Source: a virus
Length of the DNA: 29,091 nt
Reading direction: 5' to 3' (one strand)
IMG/VR virus record: IMGVR_UViG_3300021378_000111
Coordinates: 1-29,091 of that record
Below the pieces are notes generated by a model, which was not told the origin of the DNA, did not search any database, and was given only the letters and a program-made list of their open reading frames with translations. Position numbers and translations under genes: made by a program. This document shows positions 1 through 6,157 of this stretch, piece by piece (positions within the stretch are counted from its first letter, which is position 1; every line of letters starts with the position of its first letter).

Positions 1-211
1 CATCATACCAAGACTTCATTACAGATTTTTTTGGTACGGCTACTAATACTTTTATAAATGGATTAAAGTTTGCTAATAAGTGTTGTATAGCAATTCTTGT
101 TTTGCCTACACCCATAGATATACCTAAGCCACATCTTCTATGTTGTGATGCTATTGTCAATGCATCCGCTTGTACTATGTCCCTATGACTAATTTCCATA
201 CTTGATGCCAT
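1..211 (-). CDS. SF2-type helicase, N-terminal fragment (cut by window edge)
   Basis: Reading leftward from the ATG at 211-209, an open frame runs off the window at base 1 and gives about 70 residues. It contains a Walker A motif in the context GISMGVGKTRIAIQHL (about residues 31-46), followed by a hydrophobic strand and a motif-Ia-like stretch VLVAVPKKSVMKSW. That arrangement is typical of the first RecA domain of superfamily-2 DNA helicases of the DEAD/SNF2/UvsW type, which phages use in replication, recombination or repair. The catalytic DExx box lies outside the window, so the subfamily cannot be fixed. A 36-aa ORF overlaps the start by 37 bp in another frame, which suggests translational coupling. 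Confidence 0.75.
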   Translation of the reverse strand, partial: MASSMEISHRDIVQADALTIASQHRRCGLGISMGVGKTRIAIQHLLANFNPFIKVLVAVPKKSVMKSWYD

Positions 212-285
212 AATAATATTGTTATTGATGCTATAACGCACCACGTTATCATTTTAATTAATCTATTTTTTTCCCATTCATCCAT
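175..285 (-). CDS. Small putative membrane protein (36 aa)
   Basis: An ATG at 285-283, two bases after the stop of the preceding leftward gene, opens a 36-residue frame that ends with TAG at 177-175. The product has a short charged N-terminus (MDEWEKNRLIKM) followed by a hydrophobic stretch rich in I, L, V and W, probably one membrane helix. The tight spacing upstream and the 37-bp overlap with the helicase start favour a real coupled gene. The short length means chance cannot be excluded. No family is recognised. Confidence 0.4.
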   Translation of the reverse strand: MDEWEKNRLIKMITWCVIASITILLWHQVWKLVIGT

Positions 286-287
286 AA

Positions 288-476
288 CTAAAAATTTAAT
301 AAAAATAATCTACGTTGATATTTTCTTATTAGTAATGTATTATTTTTGATGCTTCTATTATGACCTTTATCTTTAAAGTCTTCCATTGATGCTTCAAATG
401 TTTTATTTAATGTATCATATTTTAAATTATATAGATACTTTCTTACGTATTGAATATGTTTTTTCTTTCTTCTCAT
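288..476 (-). CDS. Small basic hypothetical protein (62 aa)
   Basis: This 62-residue, strongly basic protein (many K, R and Y, ending RRLFLLNF) begins four bases after the stop of the HNH gene and ends two bases before the next small ORF, so it fits an uninterrupted leftward operon. The composition would suit a nucleic-acid-binding or structural peptide, but there is no recognisable domain. The call rests on spacing, strand and the absence of a competing frame. Confidence 0.55.
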   Translation of the reverse strand: MRRKKKHIQYVRKYLYNLKYDTLNKTFEASMEDFKDKGHNRSIKNNTLLIRKYQRRLFLLNF

Positions 477-480
477 AATT

Positions 481-750
481 TTAGTGTCTTGATTGTGAAA
501 ATCCTAACTCATAAGCTTCTTGTGGGTGTGTTTCTATCCATGTGTGACAGTTTCTACAAACTGGTAACCATGTAGATTCATCAAGATGATATTCTCCACG
601 TCCTTTCTTATGATGAACTTCTGTAGCATGCAAAGAACACTTATGGATCTTTGCATGACAGATGTTGTGGTCAGATAAATACTTTCTACGCTGTTTAGAA
701 TAGGCAGTATTTATTTTAGCCATTTTACTTGATACTTTTTTGATGCTCAT
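481..750 (-). CDS. HNH-family nuclease-like protein
   Basis: The 89-residue protein carries the zinc-finger nuclease core of HNH proteins. Paired ligands C31 and C38 are followed by the ATEVHHKKGRG segment with H46-H47, then WLPVCRNCHTWIETHP with C65, C68 and H69. HNH proteins cut or nick DNA. In phages they are homing endonucleases, packaging nucleases or recombination factors, and this compact free-standing form is common in Bacteroidota phages. The start at 750 is preferred over an internal ATG at 723 because the N-terminus IKKVSSKMAKINTAYSKQRR matches the usual basic lead-in of the family. That start overlaps the upstream gene by 26 bp. Confidence 0.8.
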   Translation of the reverse strand: MSIKKVSSKMAKINTAYSKQRRKYLSDHNICHAKIHKCSLHATEVHHKKGRGEYHLDESTWLPVCRNCHTWIETHPQEAYELGFSQSRH

Positions 751-1267
751 TTGGACTTAATGTAAAATAATTTTTAGGTAATAAACCTATAGATAAAAAT
801 TTAAGAACTACATCTTCATAGGTTATACCTAAATCTTTAAATGTAAATGTATTTTTAAAGTCATCTAATATTTCATCAGCAGGTATACTTACTATATACT
901 GTGCTGTAGGAGAACTTTTAAAAGTTTTACTAAGATAAGCATTTACTTTTTTATTACAAAGAGTTTGTTTCCAAGCATTTATCTCTCTTTGTCCTCTTCT
1001 CCATACTTTACTTATACGTCTTTTTTTATCCCAATGAAGCTTTTTAACTTCTTCAGGTTTATAAACTTTTAAACCATGGAGTACACGTTTAAACAAAAAA
1101 TGTTGATAAGGATTAAGTTTATTGTATTGAAATGAGTTTATTATTGATGGAGGATGCAATTGATACTCCGTTAATAAGCCTAAATATTGATACCTTTCTA
1201 TGCGTTTGCTTAGTTTTATCTGATCTTTATTAAGTTTTAGTTTTGATATTTGTTCTTGAGATAGCAT
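725..1267 (-). CDS. Conserved-looking phage protein of unknown function (180 aa)
   Basis: This 180-residue, lysine-rich, predominantly helical protein has no signal peptide or membrane segment. The basic stretch KKLHWDKKRRISKVWRRGQR (about residues 75-94) could contact nucleic acid. It lies in the leftward operon between a possible ssDNA-binding protein and the HNH nuclease, so a part in DNA metabolism is plausible but unproven. No family is recognised. Confidence 0.75.
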   Translation of the reverse strand: MLSQEQISKLKLNKDQIKLSKRIERYQYLGLLTEYQLHPPSIINSFQYNKLNPYQHFLFKRVLHGLKVYKPEEVKKLHWDKKRRISKVWRRGQREINAWKQTLCNKKVNAYLSKTFKSSPTAQYIVSIPADEILDDFKNTFTFKDLGITYEDVVLKFLSIGLLPKNYFTLSPNEHQKSIK

Positions 1268-1316
1268 ACATGTTTATTTAATGATTAAGTAATTAAGTGA
1301 TATATATAAATGTCCA

Positions 1317-1352
1317 GGAGTAGCTTGTGGGAACGATTCCACTTACTACTCC
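1317..1352. other. Intergenic stem-loop
   Basis: GGAGTAG (1317-1323) pairs with CTACTCC (1346-1352), and inside it GTGG (1327-1330) pairs with CCAC (1339-1342). The hairpin fills the 110-bp gap between the 191-aa and 180-aa leftward genes. Neither strand has a convincing U-run after the stem, so it is better read as a processing or attenuation structure than as a textbook terminator. Confidence 0.5.
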
Positions 1353-1377
1353 CTTTCATTTCTTAGAAAACTAACGT

Positions 1378-1953
1378 TTATAGTTCAAATGTTTCTTCTT
1401 CAAGAACATCTTCTGTTTCTTCTACTTCACTTACTACTTCTTCATCTACTACTTCTTGATCATTTGCATCATCATCTCCTTCTAAACCAAATGCTTCAGC
1501 GGGAGTTACTGTAGTTTTAACTGCATTAGTATTCATACCATTGGCTTCACGGATTGCATCTCCATTAGTATGAGCAATTAATACATCCTCAGCTGTAGCA
1601 TCAGCTACAAAGAATGTTTTCCTATAAATAGGTTCACCTTCTACTGCACAGATAATTCCTGTTTCTCCAGCCATTTTTAGATCTCTATCTGGATCATTGT
1701 TACTAAATGGTGTAAGAGATTCTTTTACAATTATCTTACCAGTAAGCGGTGTATTAACGTTTAGTTGTAAATTCTGTAAATCATCCATTTTACCATGTAA
1801 TAATGTTGATCTATTTGAACTTTTAACCCATCCGGTATTTCCAAAAACTACTCTTTGTTGTTCTAATCTAATGTGACCGAATTCTGCGTTTTTACTTGAT
1901 TGACGGATGATATTACCCATATCATCAGCCACAATGTTGACTTTGTTTTGCAT
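1378..1953 (-). CDS. Possible single-stranded-DNA-binding-type protein with acidic tail
   Basis: The 191-residue protein has a beta-rich first part (about residues 1-140, with GHIRLEQQRVVFGNTGWV and a TGKIIVKESLTPF segment). A Thr/Ala linker follows, then an acidic C-terminal tail (about 153-191) ending in ETFEL. A compact beta domain plus an acidic, hydrophobic-tipped tail is the layout of SSB-type replication proteins, where the tail recruits partners. From memory, similar proteins are widespread in crAss-like phages. The tail is visible in the sequence; the OB-fold and ssDNA binding are inferred and no signature motif proves them. It heads a leftward group after a 42-bp gap. Confidence 0.75.
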   Translation of the reverse strand: MQNKVNIVADDMGNIIRQSSKNAEFGHIRLEQQRVVFGNTGWVKSSNRSTLLHGKMDDLQNLQLNVNTPLTGKIIVKESLTPFSNNDPDRDLKMAGETGIICAVEGEPIYRKTFFVADATAEDVLIAHTNGDAIREANGMNTNAVKTTVTPAEAFGLEGDDDANDQEVVDEEVVSEVEETEDVLEEETFEL

Positions 1954-1995
1954 TTTTAATAAAATTTAGTGAATTAATAAATAATTGAGTGATGA

Positions 1996-2259
1996 TTAAC
2001 TATCATCAGAGTGAAAATACGGGTCATCTAGTTTTTCATAAGCATCAATTTCATCTAATCTTGGTTCATTCTCTTGAATAAACTCTTCCTGTATCTCAGG
2101 AGGTAATGATTTTGAAAAGCTATTGTAAAACGGGTTACCCACTTCCTTTGTATATGCTGAGCTAAGGCCATTAAGATCTTTATACTCATCATCTGTTAAT
2201 GATAAGTATTGTTCTAATGAGCACTCTATTATGCGTCCATTTGGAAGTTGTATAATCAT
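1996..2259 (-). CDS. Small acidic hypothetical protein (87 aa)
   Basis: The product begins MIIQLPNGRIIECSLEQYLS, followed by a DDEYKDLNGLSS segment and a very acidic end (DDPYFHSDDS). From memory, this N-terminal pattern recurs in small proteins of Bacteroidota phages, but no function is known to me. The protein is soluble and lacks a signal peptide. It sits 42 bp upstream of the possible SSB gene on the same strand, so the two are probably co-transcribed. Confidence 0.7.
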   Translation of the reverse strand: MIIQLPNGRIIECSLEQYLSLTDDEYKDLNGLSSAYTKEVGNPFYNSFSKSLPPEIQEEFIQENEPRLDEIDAYEKLDDPYFHSDDS

Positions 2260-2369
2260 CTTTTTATTAATATTTTATAAAGATAACTATTTACTTCTAT
2301 TGACTCACATAATATAATATATATTAAACTCAGATTATAAAATAAAAAGCATTAATATAGCTAACGGTG

Positions 2370-2621
2370 TTATTTAATTATTAGCTTTCTACCAATTCTT
2401 TTTACGTATTTATATGTTTTAAGCTCTTTTATCCATCTGTCTATGCTTGATTGACTTGAGCCAGTGTCATCAGCTAATGTACTTATTGATGGAAAACATG
2501 TTCTGTTTTTATTTGCATAGCAACATAACACGCTATATAATGTTTTAGCACCAATTGATAAATTAGGATCTGTTATTACCTCACGGTTTACTATACCAAA
2601 TCTATTTTTCTTTGTATACAT
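2370..2621 (-). CDS. Winged-helix / HTH_36-like DNA-binding protein
   Basis: The 83-residue protein fits the HTH_36 pattern seen in replication-initiator and phage regulatory proteins. The segment LSIGAKTLYSVLCCYANKN is followed by CFPSISTLADDTGSSQSSID, whose FPS..TLA..TG..S.S core is the helix-turn-helix, and then a wing ending KYVKRIGRKLIIK. It probably binds DNA as a regulator or replication accessory factor. The normal C-terminal extension of initiators is absent, so it is a minimal DNA-binding unit. Its stop lies 110 bp from the next gene, and a shared intergenic motif (2355-2366) occurs just after it. Confidence 0.75.
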   Translation of the reverse strand: MYTKKNRFGIVNREVITDPNLSIGAKTLYSVLCCYANKNRTCFPSISTLADDTGSSQSSIDRWIKELKTYKYVKRIGRKLIIK

Positions 2622-2793
2622 GATCTTTTAATAATCTTAAAAGAGCCATATTATCATCTTTTTCTTTTGCTAACTCAATATCATTAAGTTTATACATTTC
2701 ATTCATTGTATAACCAAATGTAGAATTAATTGACTCTTTCTTTTTCCATTGGTTATAGTGTGATCTGATCAGTTCCATTGATAATTTTGGCAT
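2602..2793 (-). CDS. Small hypothetical protein (63 aa)
   Basis: This 63-residue, charged, probably helical protein begins MPKLSMELIRSHYNQWKKKE. It overlaps the upstream 183-aa gene by 41 bp and the downstream winged-helix gene by 20 bp, the compact packing usual in this arm. No family is recognised. The overlaps could mean the true start is a later ATG, but the frame is open and no other gene covers most of this segment. Confidence 0.5.
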   Translation of the reverse strand: MPKLSMELIRSHYNQWKKKESINSTFGYTMNEMYKLNDIELAKEKDDNMALLRLLKDHVYKEK

Positions 2794-3304
2794 CTTTTTT
2801 ATTTTTTAATTGGTTTTCCATTGATTTAACTAATTTATTTAGCTCTCTTGTTTTTAATTTTTTTAATTCAAAAGGACTAGTAGTATCTTCAATGAATGCA
2901 AGGTTACGGTTTTCATCATGATATAGATATTCTATCTTTAACTGACTATATAAAGGATTATACTTATTGTTTGTTGACCAGCTATTATCTGATATTACTT
3001 TTGCATAAACCATATTATCTTCAGGTAGTAAATCCATATCTTTCAGTATATCTTTTTCATATTTACTGCCTTCATGATAACTTGGTGGCCTTACTTTTAC
3101 TAAATCATTAGGATATACTAATTCATAATGTTCTTTAGTTAACATAAGTTCTACTACATTTTCTAAAGTACTATCAGACATATTATTAAGTATAATATTT
3201 TTGATATGATCAAAGTTTAAAGGTTCTTGTACACCTTTATTTGATAATATAGTTGATACAATGTTCATTAAGCTTTCTTTTCTAATGCTTAGTGTATTTG
3301 ACAT
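2753..3304 (-). CDS. Hypothetical protein (183 aa)
   Basis: This is a soluble 183-residue protein. Residues 1-70 look helical (LSIRKESLMNIVSTILSNKG), the middle contains KVRPPSYHEGSKYEKDI, and a beta-like segment YSQLKIEYLYHDENRNLAFI is followed by a lysine-rich helix that may be a coiled coil (about 147-172). It is the first gene after a 182-bp structured intergenic region and starts the 3304-to-2370 overlapping trio with the winged-helix protein. The function is unknown. Confidence 0.7.
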   Translation of the reverse strand: MSNTLSIRKESLMNIVSTILSNKGVQEPLNFDHIKNIILNNMSDSTLENVVELMLTKEHYELVYPNDLVKVRPPSYHEGSKYEKDILKDMDLLPEDNMVYAKVISDNSWSTNNKYNPLYSQLKIEYLYHDENRNLAFIEDTTSPFELKKLKTRELNKLVKSMENQLKNKKDAKIINGTDQITL

Positions 3305-3331
3305 ATTTTTTAATTTTTTAGTTATAAATAA

Positions 3332-3382
3332 TTAGACAGTCCCTTCCTAACAAGTATGAGAAAAGAAAGGGTGTCTGTCTAA
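3332..3382. other. Large two-segment stem-loop in leader region
   Basis: TTAGACAG (3332-3339) pairs perfectly with CTGTCTAA (3375-3382), and inside it CCCTT (3341-3345) pairs with AAGGG (3367-3371), leaving a loop of about 21 nt. It lies directly upstream of the leftward gene starting at 3304 and downstream of the DUF4846-like gene. It could be a leader, an attenuator or a processing site. No U-tract follows on the minus strand. Confidence 0.6.
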
Positions 3383-3387
3383 TTGAT

Positions 3388-3421
3388 GGTCCACTTAACC
3401 ATTAATCAATCTTTTTGGACC
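3388..3421. other. Second stem-loop of the 3305-3486 intergenic region
   Basis: GGTCCA (3388-3393) pairs with TGGACC (3416-3421) around a 22-nt A/T-rich loop, only six bases from the neighbouring TTAGACAG stem. Together the two hairpins occupy half of a 182-bp gap between leftward genes. Confidence 0.45.
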
Positions 3422-3458
3422 TATTGTAGTACTTTTATTATATGATATATAATTACTG

Positions 3459-3485
3459 GTACTGTTAGTACGTTACACGTAACGT
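3459..3485. promoter_or_regulatory. Adjacent dyads, candidate operator
   Basis: Two inverted repeats abut just beyond the stop of the DUF4846-like gene. GTACT-GTT-AGTAC is followed at 3470-3485 by ACGTTAC-AC-GTAACGT. The short central spacers suit protein-binding dyads better than RNA hairpins. They would lie at the head of the leftward transcript serving 2370-3304. No binding protein is identified. Confidence 0.4.
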
Positions 3486-3486
3486 T

Positions 3487-4335
3487 TTATAATATAAATC
3501 TACGTAAATCTGATGGTTCAAATGTATATTCTGGTGTATTGATATAATTCATATCATCCATAGAATACCAAACATCTAAAGTCAGTGGATTTAATAATAT
3601 GTGTTGTTCTTGTGCTGGCATATAACTTTGAGCTAACATATATATTTTATGTCCTGCTTTATTTACTGCCATATCTACTACGGTAATAGCATGTCCTGGA
3701 AATCCTCCAGTTACAAACACATCACCCGGTTGCATATCCCAATAACTTACTGATTCAGTATCATACTGTTCTATTGAATATGTTCCGGCATAACTCCATA
3801 CAAGATCCAACCATTTTCTAAATGTTTTACAATTATCTTTACGGCTTTTACCTTGTTTAGTTACTATATCACGACCAGCATTAATTGGTGTTGGATTAGC
3901 TCCCTTAAGATAATCTATATAAGAAGTTCTATAACCATTTGTAAATGTAAATTGTAATCTATCTAAGAAACCGCTTGAATAGTTATACGATGCTCTAAGA
4001 TATATAGCTGCATCAGCACAGTGATGTAAATCTCTTGTGCCTATTTCATAATCAAATACTGCTGCATAAATAAAATTATTATGCTTAATGTTTCCATTAT
4101 AATATTCAACTTCTGATTTCTCTTTTAATGGGTGAGCTATCAACCATTCAGAGTATGCATCCATATTGTTTCTTTCATAGCCACCTGGTACTGTAAATAC
4201 AGATGAGATTGACTCATGATTCATTTTTTTTCCTTTGTATGTGCTTTGTGCACTTACTCCAAGTACAAATAATAACATTGCTAATACTATCAATTGTAAT
4301 TTTAATACGTTTTTACTATACTTTATATCTTTCAT
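3487..4335 (-). CDS. Secreted DUF4846-like protein
   Basis: The 282-residue protein begins with a positively charged N-terminus and a hydrophobic core ending VLGVSAQ (about residues 11-30), a clear signal peptide, so it acts in the periplasm or outside the cell. The mature part matches my memory of the DUF4846 family of Bacteroidota: DLHHCADAAIYLRASY with C106, LQFTFTNGYR, then FRKWLDLVWSYAGTYSI, MQPGDVFVTGGFPGHAITVV with H215 and D221, and LAQSYMPAQEQHILLNP. The GDVF...GHA pattern recalls NlpC/P60-type cysteine peptidases, so C106 and H215 are candidate catalytic residues; that is inference only. It ends a cassette of envelope genes. Confidence 0.75.
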   Translation of the reverse strand: MKDIKYSKNVLKLQLIVLAMLLFVLGVSAQSTYKGKKMNHESISSVFTVPGGYERNNMDAYSEWLIAHPLKEKSEVEYYNGNIKHNNFIYAAVFDYEIGTRDLHHCADAAIYLRASYNYSSGFLDRLQFTFTNGYRTSYIDYLKGANPTPINAGRDIVTKQGKSRKDNCKTFRKWLDLVWSYAGTYSIEQYDTESVSYWDMQPGDVFVTGGFPGHAITVVDMAVNKAGHKIYMLAQSYMPAQEQHILLNPLTLDVWYSMDDMNYINTPEYTFEPSDLRRFIL

Positions 4336-4351
4336 AATTAAGTGGTGTTAT

Positions 4352-4384
4352 ATAGGAACCTCACTTTTTATGTAAGGTTCCTAT
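4352..4384. other. Intergenic stem-loop, possible terminator or processing site
   Basis: ATAGGAACCT (4352-4361) pairs perfectly with AGGTTCCTAT (4375-4384) around a 13-nt loop. The ten-pair stem fills the 58-bp gap between the two-helix membrane protein and the DUF4846-like gene. No U-run follows on the minus strand, so it may tune expression between the two genes rather than end transcription. Confidence 0.55.
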
Positions 4385-4393
4385 TATTAATAT

Positions 4394-4708
4394 TTATTTT
4401 TTCCATTTTACTTCTATTGTAGTAAATGGTAATACTATCATCAAAGAAGTTTTTTGCCAAGCTACTCCTAATCCAATTATTGATTCAAATCTTGCATCTA
4501 TTTTAGGTAATAATATCACCTTATCCATAAATACAGTAAAAAATACTGCATTTAAAATACAAAATATTGACATTGATACTATAATAATGGTTACAGGCAT
4601 ATATCCTGATCCATATTCATTAAAATATAATGCTGAACTAACTATACCAAGTATTGGTACAATTACTACGTACAATAGTTTAATGAATTTTTTGACTAAG
4701 TGTTTCAT
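4394..4708 (-). CDS. Small integral membrane protein (two helices), holin candidate
   Basis: The 104-residue protein has a basic N-terminus (MKHLVKKFIK), two hydrophobic helices (about residues 9-28 and 37-62) and a third weakly hydrophobic segment near 77-97, ending in lysines. It lies between a lipoprotein gene and the secreted DUF4846-like gene. The size and topology would suit a holin or an immunity membrane protein, but no family signature is visible, and the endolysin is encoded elsewhere on the opposite strand (9387-10307). Confidence 0.65.
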   Translation of the reverse strand: MKHLVKKFIKLLYVVIVPILGIVSSALYFNEYGSGYMPVTIIIVSMSIFCILNAVFFTVFMDKVILLPKIDARFESIIGLGVAWQKTSLMIVLPFTTIEVKWKK

Positions 4709-4721
4709 CTTGTTTAAAATT

Positions 4722-5192
4722 TTAGTTAATAATATTTACTTCATCTCCTGCATCTATGAACATATTTATGTCATATGGTATTAAGAACTTATTCCAAGTA
4801 TTATCTACTTGATATGTTGTTCTTTGTTGATTAGTAGCATATTGTAATGTTGATATAACAAACGCATCAGCAAAGCTGTTGAGTGTATTAGCGTCACCAT
4901 CATAATATGTACTTGCATAATTCATAAATTCTTCTCCTGTAACCGGCATATTAAACGATGTAGCATATACTACAAAATTTGACCAAGCTACTATAAGTTT
5001 ATCTTCTGCAGATACACCATTATCTTCTGACTTATACAACATATATAAATATCTTGTAGTGTCTGTTGTTGGTGCATATACTTGAGAGAATAACTTATAT
5101 TCATCTGGATTACTTTGTACCTCCATTAGAGGCTCCTGCTCACAACTCATAAATGATATTGCAAACAGGAATATTACTAATGATCTTAACAT
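4722..5192 (-). CDS. Outer-membrane-type lipoprotein (156 aa)
   Basis: Starting at the ATG at 5192-5190, the protein begins MLRSLVIFLFAISFMSC with a lipobox ending at C17, so it should be lipid-anchored after export. The mature region (about 139 residues) is acidic and aromatic-rich and unrecognised. This start is chosen over an in-frame ATG at 5225 because it gives a normal-length lipoprotein signal and overlaps the end of the upstream 53-aa gene by seven bases, a coupling arrangement. Phage lipoproteins often block superinfection (T5 Llp is a known case) or act in lysis; either role is inference. Confidence 0.75.
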   Translation of the reverse strand: MLRSLVIFLFAISFMSCEQEPLMEVQSNPDEYKLFSQVYAPTTDTTRYLYMLYKSEDNGVSAEDKLIVAWSNFVVYATSFNMPVTGEEFMNYASTYYDGDANTLNSFADAFVISTLQYATNQQRTTYQVDNTWNKFLIPYDINMFIDAGDEVNIIN

Positions 5193-5347
5193 CTTGTATA
5201 TTTTTGTTTCTTTGCGTTCCAACATTTCTTTTGGTACATAGATTTTTTATACTTTGACGATTTACAGCTTCTGGTTGAACCACAAGACTGTAATAGTGGT
5301 GCTCCTATAAACATAAAGAGCATTAAATAAATGATTTTCTTTTTCAT
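5186..5347 (-). CDS. 53-aa cysteine-rich small lipoprotein
   Basis: A short frame from ATG 5347-5345 to TAA 5188-5186 encodes 53 residues starting MKKKIIYLMLFMFIGAPLLQ and continuing SCGS, a textbook lipoprotein signal with C22 as the lipidated residue. The rest is very basic with three more cysteines and ends KYTRC. It overlaps the start of the 156-aa lipoprotein gene by seven bases, so the two are probably translated together. A tiny lipoprotein beside another envelope protein recalls spanin pairs such as Rz1, but no matching inner-membrane spanin is evident. The function is unknown. Confidence 0.65.
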   Translation of the reverse strand: MKKKIIYLMLFMFIGAPLLQSCGSTRSCKSSKYKKSMYQKKCWNAKKQKYTRC

Positions 5348-5359
5348 AATTAAGTGGAT

Positions 5360-5644
5360 TTAGTTGTAACTGTTTGCATACGCAAGAAAGTCCATTGTAT
5401 GTTGTTCAGTCACTGTTATTAATTGATTTTGTTTTGCTACGAACCTAAGCTCCGGGTTATTCTCTAATTCTATTAAGAGATCTACTAACGATGGAGAACC
5501 TAACTGTTCACGTTTTACACGACTATGATCCATATCTCCTGTAAAGAAGTTAACGAATAAGTCTTGTTCTCTGCTATATAAGACAATGCCTATAGCATTA
5601 CCCCATGTAACGAATTGTTCTGGATTATTTACTTTGATTTTCAT
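5360..5644 (-). CDS. Hypothetical protein (94 aa)
   Basis: This 94-residue soluble protein begins MKIKVNNPEQFVTWGNAIGI, with alternating beta-like segments (LYSREQDLFVNFFTGDMDHS) and a helical C-terminal half. It lies 12 bp upstream of the 53-aa lipoprotein gene on the same strand and is the first gene downstream of the 630-bp structured non-coding block, so it probably begins this leftward transcript. No family is recognised. Confidence 0.7.
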   Translation of the reverse strand: MKIKVNNPEQFVTWGNAIGIVLYSREQDLFVNFFTGDMDHSRVKREQLGSPSLVDLLIELENNPELRFVAKQNQLITVTEQHTMDFLAYANSYN

Positions 5645-5716
5645 ACTTGTTTTATTAAATGATTATTTGCAATATTGCGGGTACTATGCCTATTATCCTA
5701 TAGAGGAAGAGACAAA

Positions 5717-5781
5717 CTAACACTAATAACTAGAGTGCTTATCCTATTTTCAAAGCCTTTCTCTAGTTATACTTGTGTTAG
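5717..5781. other. Long imperfect hairpin
   Basis: CTAACAC (5717-5723) pairs with GTGTTAG (5775-5781) and ATAACTAGAG (5726-5735) pairs with CTCTAGTTAT (5761-5770), seventeen pairs broken by a small asymmetric internal loop. On the minus strand a further GCTT/AAGC pairing is possible in the 25-nt apex. It lies about 70 bp upstream of the leftward gene starting at 5644, so as RNA it would be part of that leader. Confidence 0.65.
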
Positions 5782-5963
5782 CTATATATATAATTATACG
5801 TACCTTTAGTTTTTTAGTGGTGGTAATAAGTGGGTTTTTGTGGGTTATAAGACCTCACCTTTAGTGTGACACACACATATTTTATTATTTTACCACAATA
5901 ATTGGTAACAATAGTACAATATATGGCTGGGGAGCAGAAGAAATAAAGAATAAGAGCAGATAG

Positions 5964-5996
5964 TAGTTAGTAACTGTATATATTAGTTAGTAACTG
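5964..5996. repeat. Tandem 13-bp dyad repeat at 20-bp period
   Basis: TAGTTAGTAACTG occurs at 5964-5976 and again at 5984-5996. Each copy contains the inverted repeat AGTTA-G-TAACT. Identical dyads two helical turns apart are what a cooperatively binding dimeric regulator or an initiator iteron would need. The protein is not identified; the HTH_36-like product of 2370-2621 is one candidate. Confidence 0.55.
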
Positions 5997-6061
5997 CAAT
6001 GTATTGTTAGTATAAAAAGAATAGTAGTCAATCCCCGCTCTTCATTTGACTTTAATACTAA

Positions 6062-6091
6062 TTTTACGGACATTATAATGCTGTCCTAAAA
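6062..6091. terminator. Possible bidirectional terminator stem
   Basis: TTTTA-C-GGACA pairs with TGTCC-TAAAA around the nine-base loop TTATAATGC, with one bulged C. Because T-runs and A-runs flank the stem, transcripts from either direction would end in a hairpin followed by U residues, the layout of a weak bidirectional terminator. Confidence 0.45.
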
Positions 6092-6157
6092 GTATCAGGC
6101 ATAGAGTGCACTTCTATGTTTATACTATTCTTGTTATGCTCTGTTCTTAGATAAAAA

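Noticed and set aside
2896-3111. 71-aa plus-strand frame
   Set aside because: It lies wholly within the minus-strand 183-aa gene and encodes a Leu/Tyr/His-rich peptide typical of an antisense shadow.
4394-4708. Confident holin call
   Set aside because: Two hydrophobic helices alone are not diagnostic and the gene is in the arm opposite the endolysin, so it remains a candidate only.
4587-4784. 65-aa plus-strand frame
   Set aside because: It overlaps two leftward envelope genes on the opposite strand and has no leader or partner gene.
5941-6000. CRISPR-like array
   Set aside because: There are only two copies of a 13-bp repeat with a 7-bp spacer. The unit is far too short and the dyad points to a protein-binding site.
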